Shown: positions 34,208 through 44,021, counted from the first letter of the stretch. The stretch: 64,000 nucleotides of DNA from Opitutales bacterium (GCA_007130045.1 SLTG01000102.1:1-64000); one strand, 5' to 3'. Numbers and translations: made by a program. The notes: a model not told the origin generated them from the sequence alone.

Positions 34208-35147
34208 AAAGATAGACAGCTTGAAGCCGGTCGAAATCCTCCTGCGCTCCGTCAAGGAGGAGCGATTTCCCCAAAGCGTCATTTTATCCGCCAAGAACGT
34301 CGCCCTCCTCGAAGGCGTCGCCTCGCGCCTCGCGCGGGAACTCCTCCGCCACGCGGCGCCAACGGATGAAGCCGCTTCGTTTCCTCTTGAATCCCACCCC
34401 GACCTCCTGATCCTTCGTCCCGCGAAGAAGATGCGCCAGATCTCCGCCGACAGCACCCGCGAGCTGATCCGCAAGATCTCACATTCACCCCAGCTCTCCC
34501 GAAGAAAGGTCGCGCTTATCCACGAGGCCGATCGCATGAACAAGTCCGCCGCCAACATCTTTCTCAAGACCCTCGAAGAGCCTCCGCCCGACACGGTTGT
34601 TTTTTTGCTCACGACGTACCCCTACGCGCTCCTCCCGACGATCCGGAGTCGTTGCCTGTCCTTCCGTTTTCCCGAATCGAACGAGGATGACTGTCCTCCC
34701 GCGTTACATGAATGGCTCGCCGCCTACCGCGAATGGTTGTCGAAGGCGTCGGCGAAAATCCGGCGTCCGGCTGACGTCGCTCCCGTTGCGATCGCGCTTT
34801 ACGGGCTTCTGGCACGCTTTCAGCACACACTGGATGAAGAGACCGCACGAATCTGGGAGGAAGAGAAGGAAAAGCTTTCGTCCGACTTGGACAGCGAACA
34901 ACTCATCGCAATGGAGGTAAGCGTCAAAGTCTCCGTGCGGCACCGGTTTTTTCTCGAAATCGAAGCCGTTACCCACGCCTTTGCACGCGAGTTGGGACAG
35001 CAAACGCGCTCGTTTCCCGGCGCGGCTCTCGCCTCCGCGGTCACCCAACTGGAAAAATGCGCCGGGCTTCTCAACGTGAACCTTAAGGAACAGGCGGCAC
35101 TCGAATATTTTCTGCTTCAGTCCTTGCGAATCTGGGCAAGACGGTAA
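34182..35147 (+). CDS. holB: DNA polymerase III delta-prime subunit
   Basis: A 321-residue clamp-loader subunit. The AAA+ core lacks a working Walker A, as expected for delta-prime. Motifs are HEADRMNKSAANIFLKTLEEPPPDTVVFLLTT, followed by the sensor SRCLSFRFPES. The zinc cysteines seen in many homologues are absent. The C-terminal half is divergent and helical, about residue 170 to the end. It overlaps tmk, so translation is probably coupled. Identification rests on the TLEEPP and SRC motifs and on the tmk linkage. Confidence 0.85.
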   Translation: MPSTNAFHEKIDSLKPVEILLRSVKEERFPQSVILSAKNVALLEGVASRLARELLRHAAPTDEAASFPLESHPDLLILRPAKKMRQISADSTRELIRKISHSPQLSRRKVALIHEADRMNKSAANIFLKTLEEPPPDTVVFLLTTYPYALLPTIRSRCLSFRFPESNEDDCPPALHEWLAAYREWLSKASAKIRRPADVAPVAIALYGLLARFQHTLDEETARIWEEEKEKLSSDLDSEQLIAMEVSVKVSVRHRFFLEIEAVTHAFARELGQQTRSFPGAALASAVTQLEKCAGLLNVNLKEQAALEYFLLQSLRIWARR

Positions 35148-35168
35148 ACCGGTAATTCTTTATTCATT

Positions 35169-35696
35169 ATGACCTATCCATTCCGCACGCTTCGTTCTCC
35201 GACCTTTCTCCTTGCCCTCCTCCTGCTTCCGGCATCGGTCTCCGCGGACGCGGACGTCCAGGGTCTCGCCAACCGCGCAAATACGGCCATGTCCGAAGAG
35301 AATTGGTCTGAAGCCGACGATTTGCTCGAACAAGCCCTGGCCCGGGCGCCCGAGGCGCCTGAACTCTGGATTGGGCGCGGGTTCACGCGGGTACAAACGG
35401 AGCGGTTCCCCGACGCGCGCGAAAGCTTCGAGAGGGCTCTTGAACTCTACGAGCGGCGGGTCGAGGAGGAACCCGACAATCCCGGGCTCCTGATGAACGT
35501 CGGTTACACGCTGGTTTTGCTCAATCGAAGGGACGATGCACTCGCCTATCTCCGCGCCGCAGCGGAACGCGTTCCCGACCAGCCGGTACTGGCGCGGTTC
35601 GAAGAAATCATCGACAACCTGGAAGAGAATTTTTCTGAATTCATCCTTCCCGAGCAAGCCGAGACCGGCAAAGCGATCGATCCCGCTTCCAGGTAA
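35169..35696 (+). CDS. Secreted TPR-repeat protein
   Basis: A 175-residue protein starting with a signal peptide (MTYPFRTLRSPTFLLALLLL, cleavage after VSA). Two to three tetratricopeptide units follow from about residue 35 to 140 (WSEADDLLEQALARAPEAPELW, FPDARESFERALELY, DDALAYLRAAAERVPDQPV). It is likely a periplasmic scaffold protein. It follows holB by 21 bases and could be part of the same transcript, but has no obvious link to replication. Confidence 0.7.
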   Translation: MTYPFRTLRSPTFLLALLLLPASVSADADVQGLANRANTAMSEENWSEADDLLEQALARAPEAPELWIGRGFTRVQTERFPDARESFERALELYERRVEEEPDNPGLLMNVGYTLVLLNRRDDALAYLRAAAERVPDQPVLARFEEIIDNLEENFSEFILPEQAETGKAIDPASR

Positions 35697-35729
35697 CCGG
35701 CGGATTTCGCGCCGAACTCGGGCCACCAC

Positions 35730-36512
35730 TCAGCCTTTACGCCGAAGCACCCACAACTCAAGCAGCGCCCATTCCTCTCCCGGATAGTTCTCCTGCTCAA
35801 GGGGCGACAGCCGCCGATGCCGCGACGCCATGCTCCCGACGAATTCCAACTTCTCCAGCAACAACCGCTTCGTCGCATCGGCCTTTTCCAGAGCAAAGGG
35901 ATTGAGGAAGTTGACGAGCATGTAACCCTCTTTCTCCGAACGCGTAAACGGCTCCAATACCGCCTCAATTGACGGAAGTTCCAGGTAAACCAGGGCGGCG
36001 GTGGACACAACGATTTCCGCCGCCTCCATCGCCTTGTCCACCGCCGCCCGCGTTTCGGGAGACGGCGCGTTCAAATCGGCCTCGACAACCTCATCGAAAA
36101 TCCCCGCTCCCTTTGCGTAGGCGAGGGCGTTTCCGGATATGTCGATTCCGGTCGTCCAAACGGGAAAGCGCCTCGGACGGGCGGTTTTTCGACAGGACTC
36201 CGTATCGCGCCAGTTCTCCCGAATCTCCTCCACGCTCATGCCGTGGATCGCGGCAAGCGTCGTGTTGCCGAAACAGCAGCAAAGGTCGACGCAGTTCAAC
36301 TTCTCGCCTTCCGCGGCTTTCCATTCCCACCAGGGCGCTATCAGGCGATCGAAAATCCGCCGGTTGAAATCGTCCGAAACATAGTCCAACGCGTCAATGA
36401 TCCGTTCCTTGAAGGCCACCGGATCCCGTTGCACGTAGATATCGTCGAAGTGCTGTTTTTTCTCGTCGGTCTTGATACCCGGATCACCCGCTTTGCCCAT
36501 TGATTCACTCAT
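35730..36512 (-). CDS. Class I SAM-dependent methyltransferase-like protein
   Basis: A 260-residue protein with a Rossmann-type core: motif I is NCVDLCCCFGNTTLAAI, in place of the usual DxGxGxG, and the second strand reads TTGIDISGNALAYAKGAGIFDEVVEADLN, the acidic loop that holds the SAM ribose. Later AEIVVSTAALVYLELP fits motif IV/V. The CCCFG variation at motif I is unusual, so SAM binding is likely but not certain. It runs on the minus strand opposite the holB/TPR and glutamate dehydrogenase genes and shares the 84-base promoter region with the latter. Substrate unknown. Confidence 0.55.
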   Translation of the reverse strand: MSESMGKAGDPGIKTDEKKQHFDDIYVQRDPVAFKERIIDALDYVSDDFNRRIFDRLIAPWWEWKAAEGEKLNCVDLCCCFGNTTLAAIHGMSVEEIRENWRDTESCRKTARPRRFPVWTTGIDISGNALAYAKGAGIFDEVVEADLNAPSPETRAAVDKAMEAAEIVVSTAALVYLELPSIEAVLEPFTRSEKEGYMLVNFLNPFALEKADATKRLLLEKLEFVGSMASRHRRLSPLEQENYPGEEWALLELWVLRRKG

Positions 36513-36596
36513 AGCGTTACGCCAATTCCAGACCGCGAAAAGGTCAAGAATCGTTTACCGTTGCCATCTACGCCGATCCCCGTATGGATTGGCGTC

Positions 36597-38024
36597 ATGT
36601 CAGTGAATACCCATCCGAAGACGCGGCGCAGTTTTTCGGAGAACGTCAACGTAATGTACGACCGGGCCGCCGTGATCCTGAAACTCGATCCCGGCCTGGC
36701 CGAAATGATTCGGCAGTGCAACGCCGTTTACCAGGTCCGGTTCTCAGTCAAACTCAAGGGAGAACTTCGAGCGTTCATCGGCTGGCGCGCACTCCACAGC
36801 GAGCACCGCCTGCCGGCCAAGGGCGGGATCCGCTACTCGGAGATCGCCAACCTCGACGAGGTGGAAGCCCTCGCCGCCCTTATGTCGTTTAAATGCGCGG
36901 TCGTCGATGTTCCCTTCGGCGGTTCGAAGGGCGCGCTTTGTATAAATCCTCACGAATACGATGAAGATGAACTTGAGAAAATCACCCGGCGCTTCTCGCG
37001 GGAACTGATCAAGAAGGGTTTCATCAGTCCCAGCGTGAACGTGCCCGGTCCGGACCTCGGAACCAGCGCGAGAGAAATGGAGTGGATGTGCGACATGTAC
37101 CGCACTCTCTGTCCCGACGACATCAATGCGGTCGGGTGCGTGACCGGCAAACCGGAATCGCAGGGCGGTATTCGCGGCCGGGTCGAAGCGACCGGGCGCG
37201 GCGTGCAATACGGCATTCGCGAGTACTTCCGCAATCCGAAGGACGTCAAGAAAGCCGGACTTTCAGGCGGGCTCGAAGGCAAACGCATCATCGTACAGGG
37301 ACTCGGCAACGTCGGCTACCATGCGTCGAAGTTTCTGTCCGAGGAGGACGGCGCCATTATCACCGGCATCGTCGAACGCGACGGAGCGCTTCTCGATGAA
37401 AACGGACTCGATGTTGAAAAGGTGCACCAGTGGAGGTTGGAAAGGGGCACGATCAAGGATTATCCCGACGCCCGGTTCATCGAGGATGGTACGTCTTTCC
37501 TCGAAAACGAATGCGACATTCTCATTCCCGCCGCCATCGAGGGACAGATCCACGAACGCAACGCCGCCAGGATTCAGGCAAAGATCGTCGCCGAAGCGGC
37601 CAACGGACCCGTCACCAGCAACGGCGACGACATCCTGCGGGAACGCGGGATCATCGTGATCCCGGATTTCTACCTCAACGCCGGAGGGGTAACCGTTTCG
37701 TACTTCGAATGGATCAAGAATATCACACACATCCGCTTCGGCCGCCTCGAACGCCGGCTGGATGAAATCCGGGGCCACCACCTTGTGGACGTTCTCGAGC
37801 AGATGACCGGACAAAAGGTGCCGGGGGAGTTATCGGCGAAATTGGTGCAAGGCGCCGACGAACTCGATCTTGTCCGCTCCGGCCTGGAAGACACCATGCA
37901 CCTCGCCTATCAGGCGATACGTGATGTCTGGCTGGAAAACGAGCAGGTCGAAGATCTTCGCACCGCCGCTTATGTCGTCGCCACCCGAAAGATCGCCTGC
38001 TCGTACAACCGCGCGGGTCTTTAA
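36597..38024 (+). CDS. gdhA: NAD(P)-dependent glutamate dehydrogenase
   Basis: A 475-residue enzyme that interconverts glutamate and 2-oxoglutarate plus ammonia. The substrate domain holds [37 protein letters not shown] (the lysine of FKC and the later DVPFGG are the active-site residues) and NVPGPDLGT. The dinucleotide domain has [16 protein letters not shown] and AEAANGPVT. Length is that of hexameric enzymes. I choose ATG 36597; the upstream ATG at 36561 gives an extra 12 residues without a matching start. Whether it is NAD- or NADP-specific cannot be judged here. Confidence 0.9.
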   Translation: MSVNTHPKTRRSFSENVNVMYDRAAVILKLDPGLAEMIRQCNAVYQVRFSVKLKGELRAFIGWRALHSEHRLPAKGGIRYSEIANLDEVEALAALMSFKCAVVDVPFGGSKGALCINPHEYDEDELEKITRRFSRELIKKGFISPSVNVPGPDLGTSAREMEWMCDMYRTLCPDDINAVGCVTGKPESQGGIRGRVEATGRGVQYGIREYFRNPKDVKKAGLSGGLEGKRIIVQGLGNVGYHASKFLSEEDGAIITGIVERDGALLDENGLDVEKVHQWRLERGTIKDYPDARFIEDGTSFLENECDILIPAAIEGQIHERNAARIQAKIVAEAANGPVTSNGDDILRERGIIVIPDFYLNAGGVTVSYFEWIKNITHIRFGRLERRLDEIRGHHLVDVLEQMTGQKVPGELSAKLVQGADELDLVRSGLEDTMHLAYQAIRDVWLENEQVEDLRTAAYVVATRKIACSYNRAGL

Positions 38025-38092
38025 TTCCTCTTCCACACACCCGTCCTTTCCCATTGAAACGCGACCGTTCGGCGTTAGAGTGTCTTCTCTTT

Positions 38093-39025
38093 ATGGAAGA
38101 AGCAACCGAACTCAATCTCACGGCGGTCGAGGACTACCTTAAGGGACTGCAGGACCGGATCTGCGCGGTTCTGGAAAAGGAGGACGGATGGGAAAGGTTT
38201 AGAGAAGATACGTGGACGCGTGAGGAAGGCGGGGGAGGACGCACGCGGATCCTGGATCGCGGCCGTTATTTCGAAAAAGCGGGCGTCAACTTTTCGCATG
38301 TTCGGGGAGAGCGGCTGCCTCCCTCGGCCTCCGTCGCGCGGCCCGAACTCAAAGACCGGAGCTTCCGGGCAATGGGGGTCTCGCTTGTCATTCACCCGAA
38401 GAGCCCGATGATTCCCACCTCGCACGCCAATATCCGCTTTTTTCAGGCGGTCCAGGAAGGCAAACCCGACACCTGGTGGTTCGGCGGCGGTCTTGATCTC
38501 ACCCCCTATTACGGATTCGAGGAAGACGCCGTCCATTGGCACCGAACCGCAAAGGAAGCCTGCGATCCATTCGGGAAGGAACTCTACCCTCGCTTCAAAA
38601 AAGCCTGCGATGATTATTTCCACATCAAACACCGCGGGGAAACACGAGGGATCGGGGGGCTGTTCTTCGACGATTTCAACGAGCCCGGATTCGACCGGTC
38701 GTTCGCCTTCGCCCGCAACGTCGGCGATCATTTCATCCCCGCCTACCTTCCGATCGTCCAGCGAAGAAAGAATGAGCCGTTCGGAGGTCGGGAGCGCGAC
38801 TTTCAACTGTATCGACGCGGCCGTTACGTTGAGTTCAACCTCGTGTACGACCGCGGCACTCTTTTCGGGCTCCAGTCGGGGGGCAGAATCGAATCCATTC
38901 TGATGTCCCTTCCGCCTATGGCAAAATGGGCCTACAACTGGCAGCCAAAACCGGGCTCTCCGGAGGAAACTCTTCAAAAGGACTTCCTGCGTCCCCGGGA
39001 CTGGCTCGACCTGGAATCGAAATGA
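38093..39025 (+). CDS. hemF: Oxygen-dependent coproporphyrinogen III oxidase
   Basis: A 310-residue enzyme that oxidises coproporphyrinogen III to protoporphyrinogen IX using O2. Signature segments are [104 protein letters not shown] (conserved family positions). ATG 38093 fits the family better than the TTG at 38054. It is followed 69 bases later by hemE and then the protoporphyrinogen oxidase, an efficient aerobic late-heme unit. Confidence 0.95.
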   Translation: MEEATELNLTAVEDYLKGLQDRICAVLEKEDGWERFREDTWTREEGGGGRTRILDRGRYFEKAGVNFSHVRGERLPPSASVARPELKDRSFRAMGVSLVIHPKSPMIPTSHANIRFFQAVQEGKPDTWWFGGGLDLTPYYGFEEDAVHWHRTAKEACDPFGKELYPRFKKACDDYFHIKHRGETRGIGGLFFDDFNEPGFDRSFAFARNVGDHFIPAYLPIVQRRKNEPFGGRERDFQLYRRGRYVEFNLVYDRGTLFGLQSGGRIESILMSLPPMAKWAYNWQPKPGSPEETLQKDFLRPRDWLDLESK

Positions 39026-39094
39026 ACCTGCACCGCCCTGACTTCCTCCGATCCGCGGAGAGTCTTTGGACTGCAGTCCGACTCACTATACGCC

Positions 39095-40147
39095 ATGCAC
39101 CCAACTGACTCCAACATGACTTCCCGGGAACGCTTCCTGTCGGCCTGTCGCGGCGAGCCTCTCGACGCGCCTCCGCTTTGGATGATGCGGCAGGCCGGCC
39201 GATACTTGCCCGAGTACCGGGAGCTTAAGAAAAAGCACGGATTCCTGAAAATGGTTAAGACCCCGGACCTGGCGACGGAAGTGACGCTCCAGCCTATCCA
39301 TCGATTCGGGTTCGATGCCGCGATCCTCTTCTCGGATATCCTGGTCATCCCCGAAGCAATGGGCCAGCCCTACCGCTTCCGTGACGAAGGCGGCATCGCC
39401 ATGGATTTCCCCGTGCGCACCGGCAAAGATGTCGAAAATCTCGATACTCGGGCCATACGCCCGAATCTTGATTACGTGCCCCGGGCGCTCCGGCTAATCA
39501 GAAAGGAATTGGATGGCAAAACGGCCCTTCTGGGCTTCGCCGGTTCGCCGTGGACCCTGGCGACCTATATGGTCGAAGGAGGCAGCTCCACCCAATACGA
39601 AAAAGTGAAGGAGCTTTTTTACGGGAACCGCGCCTTGTTCGATGTTCTGATGGAAAAGATCACCGGCGCGGTCATCGAGTACTTTCAAATGCAAATTGAA
39701 GCCGGCGCCGACGCGGTCCAGATCTTTGACTCATGGGGAGGCGCCTGCACGGGGCACACGTACAAGGAAGCTTCCCTGAAGTGGATACGCAGAATCGTCG
39801 AATCGATCGGCGGACGCGTGCCGGTGATCCTTTACGCCAAGGGTCTGCACCACCGCGTCAACGACCTCGCGAACGCGGGGCCGGACGTCATCAGCGTGGA
39901 CTGGAGCGCCGACCTTCGCGCGATCAGGGAAACATTGACCAGACCGGTCGCCCTGCAAGGCAATCTCGATCCGGTGCTCCTCAACACAACCCCTGAAATC
40001 GTCCGCTGCGAGGCGAGGTCGATCCTCGACGCGATGAAAGGATATCACGGCGGACATATCTTCAATCTGGGTCATGGAATTCTTCCGACCGCAAAAATCG
40101 AAAACGTCGAAGCACTGGTGGAAACCGTCCGCCGCCCCGAATCATGA
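39095..40147 (+). CDS. hemE: Uroporphyrinogen III decarboxylase
   Basis: A 350-residue enzyme that removes four carboxyl groups from uroporphyrinogen III. Motifs are PPLWMMRQAGRYLPEYRELK near the N-terminus, LFSDILVIPEAMGQ, GFAGSPWTLATYMVEGG, DAVQIFDSWGGACTG, LQGNLDP and GHIFNLGHGILP. The conserved Asp and the two Arg of the substrate pocket are present. ATG 39095 is the longest start; ATG 39116 (MTSRERFLSACRGEP) is closer to the usual family beginning. It overlaps the oxidase gene by four bases (ATGA). Confidence 0.95.
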   Translation: MHPTDSNMTSRERFLSACRGEPLDAPPLWMMRQAGRYLPEYRELKKKHGFLKMVKTPDLATEVTLQPIHRFGFDAAILFSDILVIPEAMGQPYRFRDEGGIAMDFPVRTGKDVENLDTRAIRPNLDYVPRALRLIRKELDGKTALLGFAGSPWTLATYMVEGGSSTQYEKVKELFYGNRALFDVLMEKITGAVIEYFQMQIEAGADAVQIFDSWGGACTGHTYKEASLKWIRRIVESIGGRVPVILYAKGLHHRVNDLANAGPDVISVDWSADLRAIRETLTRPVALQGNLDPVLLNTTPEIVRCEARSILDAMKGYHGGHIFNLGHGILPTAKIENVEALVETVRRPES

Positions 40148-41511
40148 ATAAAGGCAAAAGTATTATCATCGTGGGCGGAGGCGTTACCGGGCTCACAACC
40201 GCCTGGCGCCTTGCTCGGGACGGGAAGCCGGTCGAGCTCCTGGAAGCGTCCCCGCGCATCGGCGGCGTCATCCAAACCGAACCCGTGGAGGGCTTCCTGG
40301 CTGAAATGGGGCCGAATACCCTGCAGGAGACCCGCGCCGAGACCGCTGAACTGCTCGCGGACCTCGGCCTCACGGACAAGCGGCTTTACGCGGGTCGCGT
40401 ATCCAAAAATCGTTACATCCTTCGCAATGGAGAACCCAGCCCGCTCCCGCTCTCTCCGGTTTCCCTTTTCTTCGGAAATTTCTTCAGTGTTCCCACCCGG
40501 CTCCGCCTCCTGGCCGAACCCTTCATTCGGCGGGCGCCGGCCGATTCGGTCGAAACGATGGACGAGTTCGTACGGCGGCGGTTGGGACGGGAAATTCTCG
40601 ACTACGCAATCAATCCCTTCGTTGCGGGAACGTTTGCCGCGCGTCCGGAGGATCTGGCCGTGCGCTTTGCCTTTCCGAGGCTCCATCAGATGGAACAACA
40701 GAATGGTTCACTCGTGAAAGGAGCCATTTTCGGCAAGAAACACAAACCGAGCGGCCGGCGGGGCATTTTTTCGTTTCCTCAGGGCCTCCGGGCGCTTCCG
40801 GACGCATTGGCCGGCGGCATCGGAGACCGAATCCGGACTGGCGTGCGGGTGCGGGCGATCGAGAGCGACGGTCAATCCCGCTGGACCGTTGTCGCCGAAA
40901 AAGAAGGAACGACCGTTCGCTTCGAAAGAGACGGCGTCGTTCTCGCAGTTCCCCCTCGCGCGTTAAGGGATATCGAAATCAACGGAAAACTCGCCGAAGA
41001 ACGCCTTTTCCTCAGAACGCGCCTGCCGGCCCCTCCTCTCTCTGTCGTGTTCCTTGGATACCGCCGCGAACAGGTTCAACACCCGCTGGACGGATTCGGA
41101 ATGCTCGTCCCGGAAAAGGAAGAAAGAAAGATTCTCGGCGTGCTTTTCTCATCATCACTTTTCGAGGGACGTGCGCCCGAAGGGTTCGTATCCCTGACGG
41201 TCTTTGTCGGCGGGAGCCGCCAACCCGAGCTGGCGTTGAAAAGCGAGCCGGAGCGTGAGGAACTGGTACGCAACGAACTGGGCGACCTGCTCGGCGCGAA
41301 GGGTGATCCGTGCCTGATCCGCCACGCGTTCTGGCCCGAAGTCATCCCCCACTACTCGACCGGACACGGAGGACTGCTCGAGGACCTCGATGCACTCGAA
41401 CTGGCCCATCCCGGCCTGTTTATCGGCGGACCCGTTCGACAAGGCGTGTCGATCGGGGACTGCATCGCCTCCGGCTTCAACCTTGCTAAACGCTCTCAGC
41501 GCCCCCGCTGA
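40144..41511 (+). CDS. hemY: FAD-dependent protoporphyrinogen oxidase
   Basis: A 455-residue flavoprotein that oxidises protoporphyrinogen IX to protoporphyrin IX with O2. The dinucleotide motif SIIIVGGGVTGLTTAWRLAR and EASPRIGGVIQTE are at the N-terminus, followed by MGPNTLQET, FVAGTFAARPEDLAVRFAFPRL, and the C-terminal FAD segment GLFIGGPVRQGVSIGDCIASGF. This is the PPOX/HemY type, not the HemG or HemJ type. It overlaps hemE by four bases (ATGA). Final gene of the hemF-hemE-hemY unit; no ferrochelatase lies next to it. Confidence 0.85.
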   Translation: MNKGKSIIIVGGGVTGLTTAWRLARDGKPVELLEASPRIGGVIQTEPVEGFLAEMGPNTLQETRAETAELLADLGLTDKRLYAGRVSKNRYILRNGEPSPLPLSPVSLFFGNFFSVPTRLRLLAEPFIRRAPADSVETMDEFVRRRLGREILDYAINPFVAGTFAARPEDLAVRFAFPRLHQMEQQNGSLVKGAIFGKKHKPSGRRGIFSFPQGLRALPDALAGGIGDRIRTGVRVRAIESDGQSRWTVVAEKEGTTVRFERDGVVLAVPPRALRDIEINGKLAEERLFLRTRLPAPPLSVVFLGYRREQVQHPLDGFGMLVPEKEERKILGVLFSSSLFEGRAPEGFVSLTVFVGGSRQPELALKSEPEREELVRNELGDLLGAKGDPCLIRHAFWPEVIPHYSTGHGGLLEDLDALELAHPGLFIGGPVRQGVSIGDCIASGFNLAKRSQRPR

Positions 41512-42105
41512 GCGCACCCCTTCAAATAACAAATCCGCAAACTTCAGCCTCTTGGTTATGCTCTGAACTCCGGCTCCCCAACCAAACCCACCTCGGAAAC
41601 TCCGCTCGTTTCGCACATTCAACACTATCGAATCCGTCCGATATCACAATACGGGGAGCTTCCGGAACCGGAAACGACCCACAAACTTTTCTGAAGATCC
41701 AAATTTTAACAGAAAGTGGGGCTTTGCCGATTGATCGCTTGCCCCCTCAGTTCAAGCTGCTTCTTTAACTTATCGAGTGAGAAATACCTCGCCACCTAGC
41801 TTTTTTTTCCGGGAATCCTTTCGGAAGCAAACCTTCTCCCCCACAACAACCCCTTTCCACAACCGGGTGGGGCTTCTGGGGGCGGGCCGGGGGCACCCCC
41901 CCGGTGGGCGGTGGACACACACAACGATTCGGCCCAGGGGCTCGGTCAACCGCGATCCGAACGCCGCTGGCGGTCTGTCGGAGAAGATGAGCATTCGGGG
42001 TTGAATGGCGGCCGATTCCAGTCACGCCCGTGTTCAATAGGGCAACCTCCTGTCGGGACTGGGCGCAGGCGATGACTCCCGGGAGCGCTTCCCGGAAAAG
42101 CAAAT

Positions 42106-42142
42106 GGCCGACCGCGACCTACCCCTAAATCACGGCCGGCCG
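42106..42142 (-). repeat. Hairpin with TTTAGGGGTAGG loop (copy C of the leader motif)
   Basis: On the minus strand GGCCGGCCGTGA pairs with TCGCGGTCGGCC (10 of 12 positions plus G-T pairs) around the 12-base loop TTTAGGGGTAGG, identical to the loop of hairpin 2 in the element at 28118. AAAAGC lies just before it, as AAAGC does in copies A and B. The first hairpin and the GGGGTAACTAAG linker are missing; instead GGGGTAACC appears next to it on the opposite strand. No gene follows it on the minus strand for many hundred bases. Confidence 0.5.
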
Positions 42143-42262
42143 CTTTTGCTGGGGTAACCGTTATCGACGATGACGACCGACACCTAAGGGGCAAGCGAAA
42201 AATCCACGCGGCGGATGAGTCTTTCGGGGCCGACCATTTCGCGCTTTGGTTGGTAGGGCATA

Positions 42263-42290
42263 GGGAGTGGCGGGGTTGGGACCGCCACTC
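42263..42290. repeat. Perfect 10-bp hairpin in gene-poor region
   Basis: GGAGTGGCGG (42263-42272) pairs fully with CCGCCACTCC (42281-42290) around GGTTGGGA. No T run follows on either strand, so it is not a standard terminator. It might be a REP- or attC-like structure or part of an RNA. Confidence 0.6.
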
Positions 42291-42567
42291 CGGCTTGCTA
42301 TTCCTTGCCATGCCATGCCTCGTGAACTCACCAGCCCCCGACCGGCGCCAAGTGGGCGTGTTACGCCCTACGGCGAGCGAGGCAACCAGATCGCGCAATG
42401 CGACTGGTGTCGGTAGTAGGGTCACCAAGGCTCCCATTTGAAGGATCCACGGGCACCTACCAGCAAGCTCAAATCTTAAGATCCTGAATGTCGCGGGCAC
42501 GGTCAATAGAATTCAGCTTGGTGCTGGAATATATCCACGGATGCTATGGTGGCATCGCCCAGGAGCC

Positions 42568-42620
42568 GTGACGATTTTGTGACGGTTTGTGACGGGTATT
42601 TATGACAAATCATGTCACAA
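42568..42620 (+). repeat. Phased GTGACG repeats, possible protein-binding array
   Basis: GTGACG occurs at 42568, 42579 and 42589, spacings of 11 and 10 bases, so the copies lie on the same face of the helix. An inverted match, TTGTGAC (42587-42593) and GTCACAA (42614-42620), follows. About 100 bases away lies the 3' end of tRNA-Arg. Helical phasing next to a tRNA is what arm-type integrase sites or an iteron-like array would look like. Confidence 0.45.
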
Positions 42621-42713
42621 CCTGACCGTTCGGCCAAATACCCATGCGAGCGACCTACACCCCGAAAACCCCTTAAAACTGGTACTTTCGGGCGATTTAT
42701 TGGGGTAATTTTC

Positions 42714-42788
42714 TGGTGCCCCCGCCCAGACTCGAACTGGGATTAACGGTTTAGGAAACCGCGGTTCTATCCTTTGAACTACGGGGAC
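42714..42788 (-). tRNA. tRNA-Arg, anticodon CCU
   Basis: On the minus strand the 75 bases fold into a full cloverleaf: acceptor GTCCCCG with CGGGGGC, a D arm TAGTTCAAAGGATAGAAC, an anticodon arm GCGGT-TTCCTAA-ACCGT with anticodon CCT, and a T arm CCCAGTTCGAGTCTGGG. The 3' CCA is encoded. The anticodon reads AGG, arginine. Confidence 0.95.
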
Positions 42789-42872
42789 AGTTGGACCTAT
42801 GTGGATCCAATCTTTATAAACTTTCGTACGCAGTCAATTTCGAATAATTCTAAATTCGGACCAGGTTCCGAA

Positions 42873-43733
42873 TCAATCCAGGTAGCGTTTCTGGAGATCG
42901 GCGTAGGTGTCGATGCGGCGGTCGCGGAAGAAGGGCCAGTCGCAGCGGATTTCCTCGATGCGGCCGAGGTCGCATTCGACGACGAGGACTTCCTCCTTGT
43001 CGGCCGCGGCTTTGGCGACGACTTCGCCGAACGGGTTGGCGACGAAGGAGCCGCCCCAGAAATCGAGGGCGCCCTCGCGGCCGGTGCGGTTGACGGCGGC
43101 GACGTAGCATCCGTTGGCGACCGCGTGACCGCGCTGCACGGTCTCCCATGCGGTCTGCTGGGCGGCGCCCTGCGCCTCCTTTTCCTCGTCCATCCATCCG
43201 ATCGCGGTCGGATAAAACAGGATCCGGGCGCCGGACAACGCGGTCAGACGCGCCGCTTCAGGGTACCACTGGTCCCAGCACACCAGCACCCCAATTTTTC
43301 CGTGCCGCGTGTCCCATGTGCGGTAGCCGAGGTCCCCCGGGGTGAAGTAAAATTTCTCGTAGTAATTCGGATCATCGGGAATGTGCATCTTCCGGTACTT
43401 GCCGAGGTAACTTCCATCCGCGTCGATCACCGCGGCCGTGTTGTGGTAGATGCCCGGAGCGCGCTTTTCGAAAAGCGACGCAATGATCACGCAATCGTGA
43501 GCCTTTGCCGCCTCCGAAAGCCGGGTTGTCGTCGGGCCGGGAATTTCTTCGGCGAGCGAGAAACGCGCCGAGTCCTCCTCCTGGCAGAAGTACTGGGTGA
43601 GAAAAAGCTCCTGCAGGCAGACGATCCGCGCCCCGCGCCCGGCGGCGTCCGCGATTCCGTTCAGGGTGCGCTTGAGATTGTTCTGTTTGTCGGAGCCGCA
43701 ACGCGATTGAACCAACCCGATTTTGGTCTTCAT
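42873..43733 (-). CDS. aguB: Carbon-nitrogen hydrolase, N-carbamoylputrescine amidase-like
   Basis: A 286-residue nitrilase-superfamily enzyme. The catalytic triad is visible: Glu in RIVCLQELFLTQYF, Lys in KYRKMHIPDDP and Cys in GVLVCWDQWYPEAARL. The segments GKYRKMHIPDDPNYYEKFYFTPGD and CWDQWYPEAARLTALSGA are those of AguB, which splits N-carbamoylputrescine to putrescine, CO2 and ammonia in the arginine decarboxylase/agmatine route. The agmatine deiminase gene (aguA), often adjacent, is not in the window. It lies 84 bases downstream, in its own direction opposite to the flow, of tRNA-Arg on the same strand. Confidence 0.8.
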   Translation of the reverse strand: MKTKIGLVQSRCGSDKQNNLKRTLNGIADAAGRGARIVCLQELFLTQYFCQEEDSARFSLAEEIPGPTTTRLSEAAKAHDCVIIASLFEKRAPGIYHNTAAVIDADGSYLGKYRKMHIPDDPNYYEKFYFTPGDLGYRTWDTRHGKIGVLVCWDQWYPEAARLTALSGARILFYPTAIGWMDEEKEAQGAAQQTAWETVQRGHAVANGCYVAAVNRTGREGALDFWGGSFVANPFGEVVAKAAADKEEVLVVECDLGRIEEIRCDWPFFRDRRIDTYADLQKRYLD

Positions 43734-44021
43734 AATAGGGAACGGTAGTCGATCGCCGGAATCGTTCCAGTGAAAAAGGCGGGCGCGTTGCGCGGTTCCT
43801 GGTTCTTCGTGCTTCGTTCACGGTAAGGGGTTCTGCTGTTCGCGGAGCCACCCGCTCGTCACCGAGCGGCCTACGGGGGGAAGGGAAATTACGAATTATG
43901 GATTATGGATTGGCATCGGCGGGAGGAGATGGCGGAGCGATTTTGAAATCACGAGGAGCGCGGCGTTCTTCTTGCGGGGAGGGTGCCCCTGCATTCTATT
44001 GTGAATGCGCGATCGTCCTGC

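Larger units (their letters stand above)
41512..42713. other. Gene-poor region with hairpins, C-rich tract and phased repeats
   Basis: About 1.2 kb between the heme genes and tRNA-Arg. It holds an odd homopolymer-rich stretch (41800-41935, with runs of C, G and T), a diverged hairpin of the A/B leader type (42106-42142), a perfect 10-bp hairpin (42263-42290) and three phased GTGACG repeats (42568-42594). A minus-strand frame from 42506 to 41946 is open for 186 codons but resembles no family I know and runs through these repeats, so I do not call it. The region lies on the 3' side of the tRNA gene, a usual landing place of integrative elements, and may be the remains of one. Confidence 0.5.

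Noticed and set aside
41946-42506. A 186-codon minus-strand frame in the gene-poor region
   Set aside because: It runs through the hairpins and repeats, has no ribosome site and no recognisable domain.
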